A stretch of DNA of 64,000 nt from Mucilaginibacter sp. (GTDB lineage: Bacteria; Bacteroidota; Bacteroidia; Sphingobacteriales; Sphingobacteriaceae). Below, piece by piece: positions 34,004-43,527 of the stretch (position 1 is the stretch's first letter; each line of letters opens with the position of its first letter). Location: the NCBI RefSeq assembly GCF_028288185.1, contig NZ_JAQBOF010000027.1, positions 124,001 through 188,000 on the forward strand, given 5' to 3'. The translations under genes and the position numbers were made by a program. The notes beneath the pieces are model-generated. The model did no database searches and had not been told where the DNA came from. It was given only the letters and a program-made list of their open reading frames with translations.

Positions 34004-36241
34004 TCATTTAGTTAAATTAAATTCTGGTACTATATAACTATACACTTTGTATCTCAATTCGCTCCAGGCGCTCTTTTTAGGGAACGGAAATCCCGGAAAC
34101 AGTTCCTGGTTATTCGGTACAAATTTAACTTTTACACGGATAGTCGATTTGTTTGCAGTTAAACTTAGCGGTATCAAAAACTCATCATCACGAAATTGGC
34201 GGTTTGATGTTTGCGTCCGCAGTAACCGGTTTTCCAACTCTCCCGGAGGATCAGAGTATAAACAGGTATTAGAACCTGCCAGGTACCAGGTACCGGCTAA
34301 CTTCCAATCGGCATTTTTACCAGTATCTGCAATATATACTTCGGCAGTTTGATTAGGGAAACTATAATCTAGCGTACGCCGCAACAAGGCTCCCTGGTTG
34401 TTTGCTGCAAGTTTTACAGTAAATTCTGAACTTCCACGAGTATATCTGCCATCTTCTTCGTGCGCGGGATAAACTTCTTTACCTGCTGCATCTCCTAATG
34501 ATTTCAGATTTGGGAACGTATCTATCCCCTGTTCATATCTTGAAGTGATATTTTCAACAGATGACGCACCAGGAGAAGAATAATTATGCGCTGTTTCACT
34601 TGTTGTATTGCCGATATCTATTTCATCAGTTTTAATTAAGGAAGGGAAGGGGAGGCCATACCAATAAGTTACAGACTCATAATGCTCTGTGCTTAAATTT
34701 TCGCCGCCATGCTCAAACTTAATAACAGCACGTTTACCAAAGGGCATCATATCAGCTAACAGAAAACGATAAGCAGACTCTATGAGGTCCTTATCATTTT
34801 TAGAAGTGTTTTTACCTTGTGCGCCTAACGGATGCCCGGCAAAAGCCAATGTCATGTTTTGTCCACCCCAGTAATCGCCGCCGCCGGCCCATTCTTCGGT
34901 ACCGGTACCGTAAGCTTGCGGGCTTTCGCTGTCATCGAAAAAGAAACGCGGATCGCCTTCTAAAGTCCCCAGGTTAGCATTGTGAGAAAATATAAATGAC
35001 GTACCTACAAAACTACCCGACCAATCCTCATGTCCTTCTATGCCGCGGGTATCCAGGTATGTCATATCCTTGCCAGGCTCAGGCTGGGGCATATCGGCAT
35101 AAGTAGCATGGAAATAACTACTTAAACCTGGTGCTATTTTTAAAGGCTCATACCTTATTTCATAATTGATTTCGGTATCACCTGGAGTTATATCTGCCAA
35201 CTCAAATTTGGCCGATTTAAAAAACGGCATAGGATAATAACAAGCCAGTTCTATTTTTTTATTAGGATAATCGTAACGAATATTAATTGGGAATCCCTTT
35301 ACCAAATATTCGCGCTCATCCCGATTATATAAAGTACCGGCACCAAAAAATAAAGCCAGTGGTGCATCTATAGATGGTTGTTTTGCATCATCCCAGGTAA
35401 CCAATAAACGCAAATGCTCCAGCTCGGCAGCTTTGTCTAAGGGCAATGTTAATTTAAACGCTCTGACGGATGAGGCTATGGATTTGATATTGGCTATTAA
35501 TATTTTGTTATTGTTCAATTTTAAATCCCCGCTGACCTTTTTTATGTTTTTTGGAGCGACATCTGTTCCCGCTTTATCTACCAGGTCAAGCACATCTTTA
35601 TCTGGCGCTTTGTTTATATCCCACGAGTCTATTTGCTGCGAAAGATTTTGGGGATTAGCATATAAATGATAAATAAAATACCCCGTGCCATAATGAGTTT
35701 TTGAATAAGCTATTCTAAACGAATCTTTAAAAGGCATAGGTGTCCAGATCAGGTCGGCACCTTTAGTATCTGCCCAGGTAAAGTTAAGCGGTTTTGGGAA
35801 TGCAATATCGGGTATAAAAATAGTTGATGTTTTAAACTTACTCAACGCATTAAGCCGATCAGCAGTAGCGGTTTCCTGAACTAAATTGTCTTTTCCGTCA
35901 CCAATAAAATGCCACGGGCTACCATGCCAGTGATTGGCCCTGAAAAAATAAAAAACACCCTTTCCTTTAACATCCAGCGCTACATTATAATCTTCCTGAT
36001 TTGCAAACAAGTAATGACTGGCATCGGCAGATTGATTGGCGCCTTCACGGTCATAAGTGCTTCGCATATAAGCTCGGTCACCAATGCGTTGCATGGGCCA
36101 TTTATCCCACATTCTATACGCATCCAGTCCAATAGGTATAATTGGTAACGCAGTAGCGTTAGCTTGCTTTGTGCGCTGCGCAAATGATTGCATAGCTAAA
36201 CAAAGCAGCAATAGTATTAGCCGATAGGTCAAAGCTTTCAT
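34004..36241 (-). CDS. DUF2961 / GH172-type secreted glycoside hydrolase
   Basis: 745 residues with a signal peptide ending SFAQ. DUF2961 proteins form glycoside hydrolase family 172, which acts on fructose or arabinofuranose linkages. Family marks are GDRAYMRSTYDREGAN near residues 53-68, FFFDDSESPQAYGTGTEEW near 425-443, and GGDYWGG just after. The usual tyrosine in GTGTEDY appears as tryptophan (GTGTEEW), followed by a GGGDYW insertion. It converges on wecG and is transcribed separately from the M28 peptidase gene, which has its own terminator. The substrate is unknown. Confidence 0.85.
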   Translation of the reverse strand: MKALTYRLILLLLCLAMQSFAQRTKQANATALPIIPIGLDAYRMWDKWPMQRIGDRAYMRSTYDREGANQSADASHYLFANQEDYNVALDVKGKGVFYFFRANHWHGSPWHFIGDGKDNLVQETATADRLNALSKFKTSTIFIPDIAFPKPLNFTWADTKGADLIWTPMPFKDSFRIAYSKTHYGTGYFIYHLYANPQNLSQQIDSWDINKAPDKDVLDLVDKAGTDVAPKNIKKVSGDLKLNNNKILIANIKSIASSVRAFKLTLPLDKAAELEHLRLLVTWDDAKQPSIDAPLALFFGAGTLYNRDEREYLVKGFPINIRYDYPNKKIELACYYPMPFFKSAKFELADITPGDTEINYEIRYEPLKIAPGLSSYFHATYADMPQPEPGKDMTYLDTRGIEGHEDWSGSFVGTSFIFSHNANLGTLEGDPRFFFDDSESPQAYGTGTEEWAGGGDYWGGQNMTLAFAGHPLGAQGKNTSKNDKDLIESAYRFLLADMMPFGKRAVIKFEHGGENLSTEHYESVTYWYGLPFPSLIKTDEIDIGNTTSETAHNYSSPGASSVENITSRYEQGIDTFPNLKSLGDAAGKEVYPAHEEDGRYTRGSSEFTVKLAANNQGALLRRTLDYSFPNQTAEVYIADTGKNADWKLAGTWYLAGSNTCLYSDPPGELENRLLRTQTSNRQFRDDEFLIPLSLTANKSTIRVKVKFVPNNQELFPGFPFPKKSAWSELRYKVYSYIVPEFNLTK

Positions 36242-36361
36242 AATTAAGCAGGTTATAACAATTGGTTTATGATATTACTACAAAGAAATAACAATGCCTA
36301 ATTAAAAACTTTAAATAAATAGCTAATTATAATACTATGTTGCCATTCACAACAAAACATA

Positions 36362-36395
36362 AAAAAAGCCGCTCAACATATAAGGCGGCTTTTTT
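36362..36395. terminator. Bidirectional terminator after the M28 peptidase gene
   Basis: AAAAAAGCCGC (36362-36372) pairs exactly with GCGGCTTTTTT (36385-36395) around a 12-base loop, 14 bases after the peptidase stop codon. A- and T-tracts on both sides allow termination in either direction. Confidence 0.85.
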
Positions 36396-36408
36396 ATGGT
36401 GATCTCTA

Positions 36409-37971
36409 TTACTTATCCAATCCACCACGGCGGATAGCCTTAACAGGTTCAGGCCATTTAACACCCTGAACTTTTATATTTTTTGTTTTCGCGGGATCCT
36501 CGCTCGCCATATAGGCCATTATCGCGGCTAATACCGCGTTATTGCGCAGATCATCAAATACAACTTTATCGTAGGTGTCCCGGTTTGTATGCCAGGTGTA
36601 GCTAAAATAAGCCCAGTTAAGTGATCCTAATGAGAAACCCGGAGCGCCAACAGCGTCAAACGATGCAAAATCAGATCCGCCACCGCCGGGTGAACCCGGG
36701 AAATTAGTTTTAATGCGATTCTTAATAGTATCAGGCACAGCTGATAGCCAGCGTGACAAGAATTCACCGGCATCGGTATAACCAGAGCCTGATAAGTTAA
36801 CCACGCGGCCGGTACCGTTGTCCTGGTTAAATAATGCTTGCAGATTCTTTACAATTTCCGGATGATCCTCTACAAAAGCGCGAGAGCCATTCAAGCCTTC
36901 TTCCTCGCTGGCCCAATGCCCAACTAATATAGTACGTTTTGGATGAGGATAGAATTTCTTTAACAAACGCATAGCTTCCATCATGGTTAGTGTGCCGGTA
37001 CCATTATCAGTAGCGCCAGTGCCGCCATCCCACGAATCAAAGTGAGCAGATAGCATTACATATTCATCCGGCTTTTCAGTGCCTTTAATTTCGGCAATGG
37101 TGTTAAAGGTTGGTACTTCGCCCAGTTCTTTCGATTCTGTATGCAAACTTAAAGTAGGGGGCGTGCCAAACTCTGTTAAGCGGTATAACATACCATAATC
37201 TTCCAACGCAACATCAACAGTAGGTACCTTTTTGGTATAAGCGCTAAATATTTTATCAACCCCAAAACCCGCCGACCAATAATTACTAATTATCCCTACA
37301 GCACCGGCATTTTCTAAAGCGACAGGTAGGGTGCGGCCCGTATAGCCGGTTTTCTTGATCCGTTTGGCCCAGGCTGTTGTTTGAGCTACACGATCGGCTT
37401 TCATCTTTTCTATAGATTCTTTTAAACCAAATTCGGTCCAGTTATCATCAGGACGGCCTGTTGGCTGTAACATGGATATCAATACAATTTTACCTTTTAC
37501 CTGGGGTAGCCATTTTTGAAATTCGATGGAGTCGGCCAGATCTGGTATTATGATGGTTTCGGCTGTAATTGTTTTTTTGCCCATCCCGGGGCTCCAGGCC
37601 AATTGCGTGCCCTCAAGTGATTTTATGCGTGGCGATATCATATCTATATGAGATATTCCCCGCTCCCAACCACGCCATACGCCCCAGTTTTCTTTATGGG
37701 CAGGTATACCCCAACTTTTATATTTATCTATTGCCCAGTCGGCAGCTTTTACCATTTGTGGTGTGCCTACTAATCGTGGGCCTACGCCATCAAAAAGCTC
37801 ATGAGCTAATGGTTGTAATTGTGAGTTGGTAGCCTCTTCGTTCATTATCCCATCTATGACAGACTTATTGGGCGTTTGCGCAAACACAAGGCTGCTGGTA
37901 AACATTAAGCCGGCAAAAGACATAGCGATTTTAAGCCGGCTGGTAAAGCGGTGAGTGAGTTCAGTTTTCAT
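36409..37971 (-). CDS. Secreted M28-family zinc peptidase
   Basis: 520 residues with a signal peptide (about 1-32, ending VFAQ). The M28 core shows SAHFDSWDGGTGATDNGTGT near residues 302-321, with zinc-binding His and Asp, and ASEEEGLNGSRAF near 352-364, with the catalytic Glu. HTNRDTYDKV near 473-482 gives a further zinc ligand. A PA-type insertion with EEAGAVG-like residues (LENAGAVGIISNYW) precedes the core. It is an aminopeptidase or carboxypeptidase of the periplasm or surface. Specificity cannot be predicted. Confidence 0.92.
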   Translation of the reverse strand: MKTELTHRFTSRLKIAMSFAGLMFTSSLVFAQTPNKSVIDGIMNEEATNSQLQPLAHELFDGVGPRLVGTPQMVKAADWAIDKYKSWGIPAHKENWGVWRGWERGISHIDMISPRIKSLEGTQLAWSPGMGKKTITAETIIIPDLADSIEFQKWLPQVKGKIVLISMLQPTGRPDDNWTEFGLKESIEKMKADRVAQTTAWAKRIKKTGYTGRTLPVALENAGAVGIISNYWSAGFGVDKIFSAYTKKVPTVDVALEDYGMLYRLTEFGTPPTLSLHTESKELGEVPTFNTIAEIKGTEKPDEYVMLSAHFDSWDGGTGATDNGTGTLTMMEAMRLLKKFYPHPKRTILVGHWASEEEGLNGSRAFVEDHPEIVKNLQALFNQDNGTGRVVNLSGSGYTDAGEFLSRWLSAVPDTIKNRIKTNFPGSPGGGGSDFASFDAVGAPGFSLGSLNWAYFSYTWHTNRDTYDKVVFDDLRNNAVLAAIMAYMASEDPAKTKNIKVQGVKWPEPVKAIRRGGLDK

Positions 37972-38074
37972 GAACCTAATTTAAAAGTTTGGGGCGAGGT
38001 ATGCTAATTTATTTTAATGTCTGAAAAATGCAGGTGATAATTATAGATTAGTTTAAAATTATATATTTGATATA

Positions 38075-39964
38075 ATGAAAACTAAACATATCATCTTTAT
38101 CAGCCTGGCGAGTGTTATTTTACTTGCAAGCGTGTTTTTCTTAGTGCGCGGCATGAATGCCAACAGGTCTGAAAAATCTGAAGTAAAAGAGTTCCTAACC
38201 GCTTTCAGTCAACAAGTAGGTAAAGGTAACATAGATTCATTACGCGTTTATTTTGACACGGATGGAAAATCGCCGGGCTTAGAAAAGCTAATTACTATAC
38301 TGGCCCATTTAACCAGCGCAAACGGGGTTGCTAAACCGCTTGCAAATATTAGCTTGAATGTTGATGACAGCGAAATAAAATTCATTAACCCACAGCTTAC
38401 TGAAACCAACATTCCTGTCAAGTTTGTAAATGACACATTACCCTCTAAACATTCGACACTTATATTAAGGCTGCAAAAAAATGATGCACATCAGTTAAAG
38501 ATAGTACAGGCAGATGCGAAAATGTTTTTAATAGACCTCATTGCGTACGAAAATTATATCAGGAGCAAGATGTACACTGACTCTGAGATTTACGCGGCGG
38601 TAACATTAAAAGCTTTTATAACAGCAACGCAGTTAAAAACCAGATACGACAGTGTTATTTGGTTTGCGCATGTTAACGCAAAGACTTATTTCTATGTAAT
38701 AAAAGGCGTATGGGACATTTATTCGCCAGGTGGTATTTTAAGAGATTCGACAAAAACCTATAAAATGGGTTTGGTTGGACCCGATCTGAAAGAAATCATA
38801 CCTGCTGATTTTGATCTTGTCCATAACATCAGCGGAACATTTAATGATTTGGTGGAAGTTGAAAAAGAACATAAAAAAGGCTTTTATAATCTAACAGGTA
38901 AAGTTGTTGTTCCTGTTAATTATGATCATATTTTCCCGATTAATGATGATGCAAATTTAGCGGTACTACAAACAGCCGCCGATTTTTATTATTTGAAAAA
39001 AGATCTCACTATTTCTGAGAGGGTCGACCTTAAAATAGTGGATATCTTGCCAAGGCTAAAACAAACCAATTCGTTTACGATGGATAACTCGGACACCGAA
39101 ATTATAACCGAACATAATTCTCGAATTGCGCATGGTACTGTTTATATCACACCATCGTATTTGGTTGATCTTAATTTGTTACCAGCTGTAAAATTCTTCA
39201 AAAATCCATTACGCAAGAATATTGAATATGAAGATGTAAGTACCAATTATATAGTGAAGACAGCAGAACACACTACCGGTAATGACAACTGGTTTGAGTC
39301 TGCCTTTTATAATATAAGGGATTATTTTTTGGGCGGCCGGGCAGAGTTTTATGACAAGAAGAACTTAATAATTGTTGATAAAAGGTCTAATAAAATACTT
39401 ACCGCCGATTTTTATACTGATCATGGCAATGAAGAGGGCGGAAGCACTTCAAAAACAATTTGTGATTTCAATAGCATTAAAGCAATTAATGATAGCTTGT
39501 TTGAAGTACGGTCCGGATCTATACTTGCTATACAGCTTTATGATTCGACGAAGTCAGTTGTAGGCGGGCCATATTATTATTACCTGGCTGTAAAGGGTAA
39601 TAAACTGGTTGAATTAAAAAACAGGAGGGATTTCGGTTTTACTAAGTATGTTAAAATGGATGATGCCTATCTACAGGCTTGTTATGAATTAGCAGAAGTT
39701 AAAAGGCCGATAGATCACGTCACAGATGATATGTTGCTTTATATGAAAAATGAGATCTACGCCGATTATAGGTATCATTTTAAAGATAAACGCTGGAGAG
39801 ACATTTTCTCAGATCTGACAGATGATAATATAGCCTTTGGCAACAGGGTGCAACCACCTAATGCTAATGTTGACGATTCTCTTACAGTAATAGACAAATA
39901 CAACATCAACTTTATCGATCAAAAATTAAAGGGCGTCAGGCCCAATGTTATCGCTGCTAAATGA
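38075..39964 (+). CDS. Hypothetical membrane-anchored protein with a WG-like repeat
   Basis: 629 residues with an N-terminal membrane anchor (about 6-25). I recognise no named family. A segment near residues 268-290 (KKGFYNLTGKVVVPVNYDHI) resembles one WG beta-repeat unit, and KMGLVGPDLKEIIPADFDLV near 230-249 resembles another. This suggests a beta-propeller-like middle. The product would lie in the periplasm. The stop overlaps the start of the DUF2306 gene (ATGA), so the two are coupled. A TATATTTG motif ends five bases before the start codon. Confidence 0.65.
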   Translation: MKTKHIIFISLASVILLASVFFLVRGMNANRSEKSEVKEFLTAFSQQVGKGNIDSLRVYFDTDGKSPGLEKLITILAHLTSANGVAKPLANISLNVDDSEIKFINPQLTETNIPVKFVNDTLPSKHSTLILRLQKNDAHQLKIVQADAKMFLIDLIAYENYIRSKMYTDSEIYAAVTLKAFITATQLKTRYDSVIWFAHVNAKTYFYVIKGVWDIYSPGGILRDSTKTYKMGLVGPDLKEIIPADFDLVHNISGTFNDLVEVEKEHKKGFYNLTGKVVVPVNYDHIFPINDDANLAVLQTAADFYYLKKDLTISERVDLKIVDILPRLKQTNSFTMDNSDTEIITEHNSRIAHGTVYITPSYLVDLNLLPAVKFFKNPLRKNIEYEDVSTNYIVKTAEHTTGNDNWFESAFYNIRDYFLGGRAEFYDKKNLIIVDKRSNKILTADFYTDHGNEEGGSTSKTICDFNSIKAINDSLFEVRSGSILAIQLYDSTKSVVGGPYYYYLAVKGNKLVELKNRRDFGFTKYVKMDDAYLQACYELAEVKRPIDHVTDDMLLYMKNEIYADYRYHFKDKRWRDIFSDLTDDNIAFGNRVQPPNANVDDSLTVIDKYNINFIDQKLKGVRPNVIAAK

Positions 39965-40602
39965 AGATAATAGAGCGCGCACTTTGGTACTTTGCTTTTT
40001 TCTGGGTGTTGGTTTTAAGCGCAGGCACATTTTTGCAGTATTATGATTTTAGGACGCATAGTGTCTTTTTAGACCTAAAGCGAGCTGCAATTAAAACAGG
40101 ATGGTATTTGCCGGCATTTTATTGCCATATAATAGGTAGTAGCATAATTTTGCTGATCGGTTATCTTCAGTTTTCTAAGCGAATTTATAATAATCGCCTG
40201 CTGCATAAAATATTAGGTAAAATTTATGTGTTTGGGGTTTTATTTATTTCTGCACCAGGCGCTTACTTAATGACGGTATTTATAAATAGGGGGCAATGGG
40301 TTACGATTTCCTTTTTATTACAAAATACTTTATGGATAGGCTTTACTTTGGCCGCCTGGTTAGTCATACGGAGAGGAAATGTAACCAGCCATGTTAAAAT
40401 GATGCGCAGGAGTTATGCTTTAGCTTTTGGCGCGGTTACTTTGCGGTTTTATATATTTATTTTTACGGTTATTGGCAACGGTGTTGGGTTTGCCAATAAT
40501 TATATAATTATTTCGTTTTTAAGCTGGATACCAAACCTTTTATTGGTGGAAGTAATAAATTATTATAAAAACACACATTTTGATTTGATTACGGTTGATT
40601 AA
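39961..40602 (+). CDS. DUF2306-family membrane protein
   Basis: 213 residues with about six membrane helices. The HKILGKIYVFGVLFISAPGA segment near residues 80-99, the HVKMMRRSYALAFGAVTLR segment near 145-163, and the spacing of histidines match DUF2306. The family's paired histidines across helices may bind heme, but function is not established. Translation is coupled to the upstream hypothetical gene. Confidence 0.8.
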   Translation: MKIIERALWYFAFFWVLVLSAGTFLQYYDFRTHSVFLDLKRAAIKTGWYLPAFYCHIIGSSIILLIGYLQFSKRIYNNRLLHKILGKIYVFGVLFISAPGAYLMTVFINRGQWVTISFLLQNTLWIGFTLAAWLVIRRGNVTSHVKMMRRSYALAFGAVTLRFYIFIFTVIGNGVGFANNYIIISFLSWIPNLLLVEVINYYKNTHFDLITVD

Positions 40603-40645
40603 CAGACTGTCGGCCATTTGATTATTTTACTATAAACACTAACTG

Positions 40646-41479
40646 ATGAAAAAAACGCTAACCTTTATTGCTATTTGCCTTGCAACATTTACTGTTAAAG
40701 CACAGATCCCTAATTTTAGTTCAACCCAACACATCGATCAGGAATTTGGCCTCGGTACCATTAGTATAACCTATGGCCGTCCCAACTTAAAGGGCCGTAA
40801 AATATTTAATAATATTGAGCCTTTTGGGCAAGTATGGCGCACAGGTGCAAACTCTGCTACTATCCTTAAACTTACAGATACCGTTACCATGGAAGGCCAC
40901 AGGGTATTACCGGGCGAATATGCTTTATTCACCATTCCCGGCGCTGCAGAGTGGACCGTAATTATCAACAAAACAGCTAAACAATGGGGAGCATACTCGT
41001 ACGATCAAAAACAGGATGTATTGCGCTTTAAAGTAAAATCTTATAAACTGGCCACGCCGTTAGAAACTCTAACTATACAATTTGCTGATGTAAATGTAGA
41101 TAGGGGAATCCTCCAAATACTATGGGAAAACACCGGTGTAGCTATTCACTTAAAAGCTGATATAAACGCCCGAGTTATAGCCAATATCAATAAAATGATG
41201 AAAGGCAAAGACAAGCCTTATTACGTTGCCGCTGTATGGTATTACAACCATAACCTGGATATGAAAAAAGCTTTAGTTTGGATGAACGAAATGGAAAAAG
41301 TACAACCCGATGCTTATAACGTAAAATACTGGATGGGAAGAATCTTATTAAAACTTGGTGATAAAAAAGGTGCTATTGCTTCAGCAAAAATGGGGCTGGC
41401 TATTGCCGAGAAAGATGGCAATTCAGAATATATCCGTATGAATAAAGAAGTGCTGCGCGATGCGGGAGCGATAAAATAA
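40646..41479 (+). CDS. DUF2911-family secreted protein
   Basis: 277 residues with a signal peptide ending VKAQ. The DUF2911 core (GTISITYGRPNLKGRKIF, EPFGQVWRTGANSAT, LPGEYALFTIP, WTVIINK) covers about residues 34-150. A TPR-like C-terminal part follows (ALVWMNEMEKVQPDAYNVKY, KKGAIASAKMGLAIAEKDG). The role of the family is unknown. It is common in Bacteroidota and exported to the periplasm. It follows the DUF2306 gene by 43 bases. Confidence 0.88.
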   Translation: MKKTLTFIAICLATFTVKAQIPNFSSTQHIDQEFGLGTISITYGRPNLKGRKIFNNIEPFGQVWRTGANSATILKLTDTVTMEGHRVLPGEYALFTIPGAAEWTVIINKTAKQWGAYSYDQKQDVLRFKVKSYKLATPLETLTIQFADVNVDRGILQILWENTGVAIHLKADINARVIANINKMMKGKDKPYYVAAVWYYNHNLDMKKALVWMNEMEKVQPDAYNVKYWMGRILLKLGDKKGAIASAKMGLAIAEKDGNSEYIRMNKEVLRDAGAIK

Positions 41480-41503
41480 AACTAATTGATGTGGTGGGCC
41501 TGA

Positions 41504-41881
41504 TTATACAAAGCTCACCACATCAATTACTGCCATTACGGATACGCCTTTAAGCAACAGCACTTTGCTTGAATTGTAGCCACGGTTATTGTAAGTACGG
41601 TCTTCATCCACTACAGAGCAGAAATGAACCAGGTCTGCTTCTACGCGCCAGTCTGCCGGTACGGCTATAGTTATCTCGCCAAATGCCTGCGAAATATCCA
41701 GTGTAACAATACCTGTTATATCCGCATAAGTAAAATCCAGCTCGGTACTGCCGAATATGTTTTGGATGTGCCCGCCTTTAAAATCTTTTGAAAGAATTGT
41801 CCGTTTAACCCCGCCAAATATGGTGGTGGTATTTAAGTAATCTTCTTCGTTGGTAGTTATAGTTCCTGATAGTATGTTCAT
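41504..41881 (-). CDS. Stand-alone LiaF-like C-terminal domain protein
   Basis: 125 residues, all resembling the C-terminal beta-helical domain of LiaF/VraT-type proteins: TTIFGGVKRTILSKDFKGGHI, FGSTELDFTYADI, and ITIAVPADWRVEAD. In full-length relatives this domain follows membrane helices and takes part in envelope-stress signalling; here the membrane part is absent. No two-component genes are nearby. It converges with the DUF2911 gene. Function here is unknown. Confidence 0.75.
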   Translation of the reverse strand: MNILSGTITTNEEDYLNTTTIFGGVKRTILSKDFKGGHIQNIFGSTELDFTYADITGIVTLDISQAFGEITIAVPADWRVEADLVHFCSVVDEDRTYNNRGYNSSKVLLLKGVSVMAVIDVVSFV

Positions 41882-42039
41882 GAGTTGTTGATTTTGTTAT
41901 TTCAAAACTAAACGAATGGTAGTACCAGGAAAAGACTTAGCCCGTAGGCAGGGAAAAGTTATCGGTAAAAGCGGGAATTGTGTCGGTGAGTGTTTGAGTA
42001 ATCAAATGGATAAGGTGAGGTATGGGTATTAAGAGGATT

Positions 42040-42084
42040 AAATAGTTTGCCATTCTAAGCGTAGCGAAGAATGACAAACTATTT
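42040..42084. repeat. REP-like hairpin after the isomerase gene
   Basis: AAATAGTTTG (42040-42049) and CAAACTATTT (42075-42084) pair, with an inner CATTCT/AGAATG stem. The centre CTAAGCGTAGCGAAGAATG is close to the GTCATTCTGAGCGTAGCGAAG-type extragenic repeat found in many bacteria. It begins four bases after the isomerase stop and may also serve as its terminator. Confidence 0.65.
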
Positions 42085-42087
42085 AGA

Positions 42088-43515
42088 TCAACAAACCCTC
42101 ACACACTCCACTCCCAACAGATCACCCAACTTCTGTATTTTAGAAGCGATATGCCCGTTACCAATAGCGCAATGGTGCGCCGGGCCGTGCGCGTTCCAGG
42201 CTTCTACAAAACCACGTGCGCCCAGCGGGAACTTATAACGGCTATTGGTATTACCAATCTCTAATATCGGCCCGGCAACAGATTCAGCTTCGGCGGTTAG
42301 TAGCATGATCTTGCCATCGGCGGTTTCCACAACAGATAACAACGTAACCGGCCCATGCTTTACTGACATTTCAACCGAAAGGCCGCTGCCCACTTTGCCA
42401 TGATAAACCTGTAATGGTTTTACTTTTATCTTGCCTTCGGCGATAGCGGGATGGCAGGGGCCGTCATGGCCCATTAATACCACATCATCGTTAAAATCCA
42501 TGGCGTAGTATTCGGTAAATGATCCGCCTGCGCCAAAGCTATCCATGATCTTCATGGCCTGGGCGTTTTTGATCTCATATTCGCCGGCTACTGGGATATG
42601 TTGCGCGGTTAATAATGATGTTCCTAGTATTACAGAACTCATGGTATCGGCATTTATATTGCCCGTGCCTTTATGGTAATACGCCAGCGAGCCCAGATTA
42701 TATTTAACCACGAGTTTATCTAAAGCCACAGCAGTAATAGCAGCCCTTGTCAATTCATCCACCGAGCAATCAGATTGTACATCAAACCATGTATGGAACG
42801 TGTCAAACTTTTTCATGATCTCATCAACATCCGCTTCACTGCGCAGCGCCGATAATTCGTCTACCTCAATGATCTCTATATGCCCGCCGAAGGTGGCGCA
42901 TTGCAAGGTTAGGTTACTGTAAATATCCAGCATCCCTCCATAATAATTACCCATTACGCCAAGGGTGTTATTGTACATAGTATGCGCCACCTTTGCTGCT
43001 GCTATCCATTCTTCAACCTCCTGCCAAACGTGCGGGTCGTTGTTGAGCATGCCGGTTATTTGGTGAAATGGAATATTTGACCGTTTAAAAACATTAGCTA
43101 TCTCGGGCACGGGGCAGGCAGAACACGATGCCAGCCATTCGCCGGTCATGGTGGTGCGGTTATTTAGTTTGTTAAATGTGGTGTAATCAATGGCAGCTTC
43201 GGGAGCAAGGTTAAGTACTATTACAGGCACTTTAGCTTTCTTAACAACCGGTAATACGGTTGAGGATAAAGCATAAGTAGTAACGTATAAAAATATCAGG
43301 TCAACGTCCTCACGTTTAAACCGACTGCCCGCATCAAAAGCTTTTTGAGCATTATCTATCAGGCCCAGGTTTACCACCTCAACCCCAAAGCCGCCAATTT
43401 TTTCGCTTACGAGATCTACATAACCAGCCAATCGTTTTTCTAATCCTTCAAACTGATCCCAGTAAGTATCTAGCCCAATGCCAAAAAGCCCTATTTTAAT
43501 TCCTGCTGATGTCAT
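42088..43515 (-). CDS. L-arabinose/L-fucose isomerase-family protein
   Basis: 475 residues. The N-terminal Rossmann-like part (IKIGLFGIGLDTYWDQF) and the middle and C-terminal segments (NADTMSSVILGTS, GHDGPCHPAIAEGKIKV, ARGFVEAWNAHGPAHHCAIG) match the fucose/arabinose isomerase superfamily. GPAHHCAIG near residues 453-461 is the histidine-bearing end motif. It interconverts an aldose and ketose in the cytoplasm. It is directly downstream (12 bases) of a rhamnosidase gene, so a deoxyhexose or pentose substrate is likely, but which one is uncertain. Confidence 0.82.
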   Translation of the reverse strand: MTSAGIKIGLFGIGLDTYWDQFEGLEKRLAGYVDLVSEKIGGFGVEVVNLGLIDNAQKAFDAGSRFKREDVDLIFLYVTTYALSSTVLPVVKKAKVPVIVLNLAPEAAIDYTTFNKLNNRTTMTGEWLASCSACPVPEIANVFKRSNIPFHQITGMLNNDPHVWQEVEEWIAAAKVAHTMYNNTLGVMGNYYGGMLDIYSNLTLQCATFGGHIEIIEVDELSALRSEADVDEIMKKFDTFHTWFDVQSDCSVDELTRAAITAVALDKLVVKYNLGSLAYYHKGTGNINADTMSSVILGTSLLTAQHIPVAGEYEIKNAQAMKIMDSFGAGGSFTEYYAMDFNDDVVLMGHDGPCHPAIAEGKIKVKPLQVYHGKVGSGLSVEMSVKHGPVTLLSVVETADGKIMLLTAEAESVAGPILEIGNTNSRYKFPLGARGFVEAWNAHGPAHHCAIGNGHIASKIQKLGDLLGVECVRVC

Positions 43516-43527
43516 CTATATAAATAT

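Noticed and set aside
38062..38069. TATATTTG as a leaderless promoter for the gene at 38075
   Set aside because: It matches the minus-7 pattern, but there is no minus-33 partner in very AT-rich sequence, and the motif is only five bases from the start codon.
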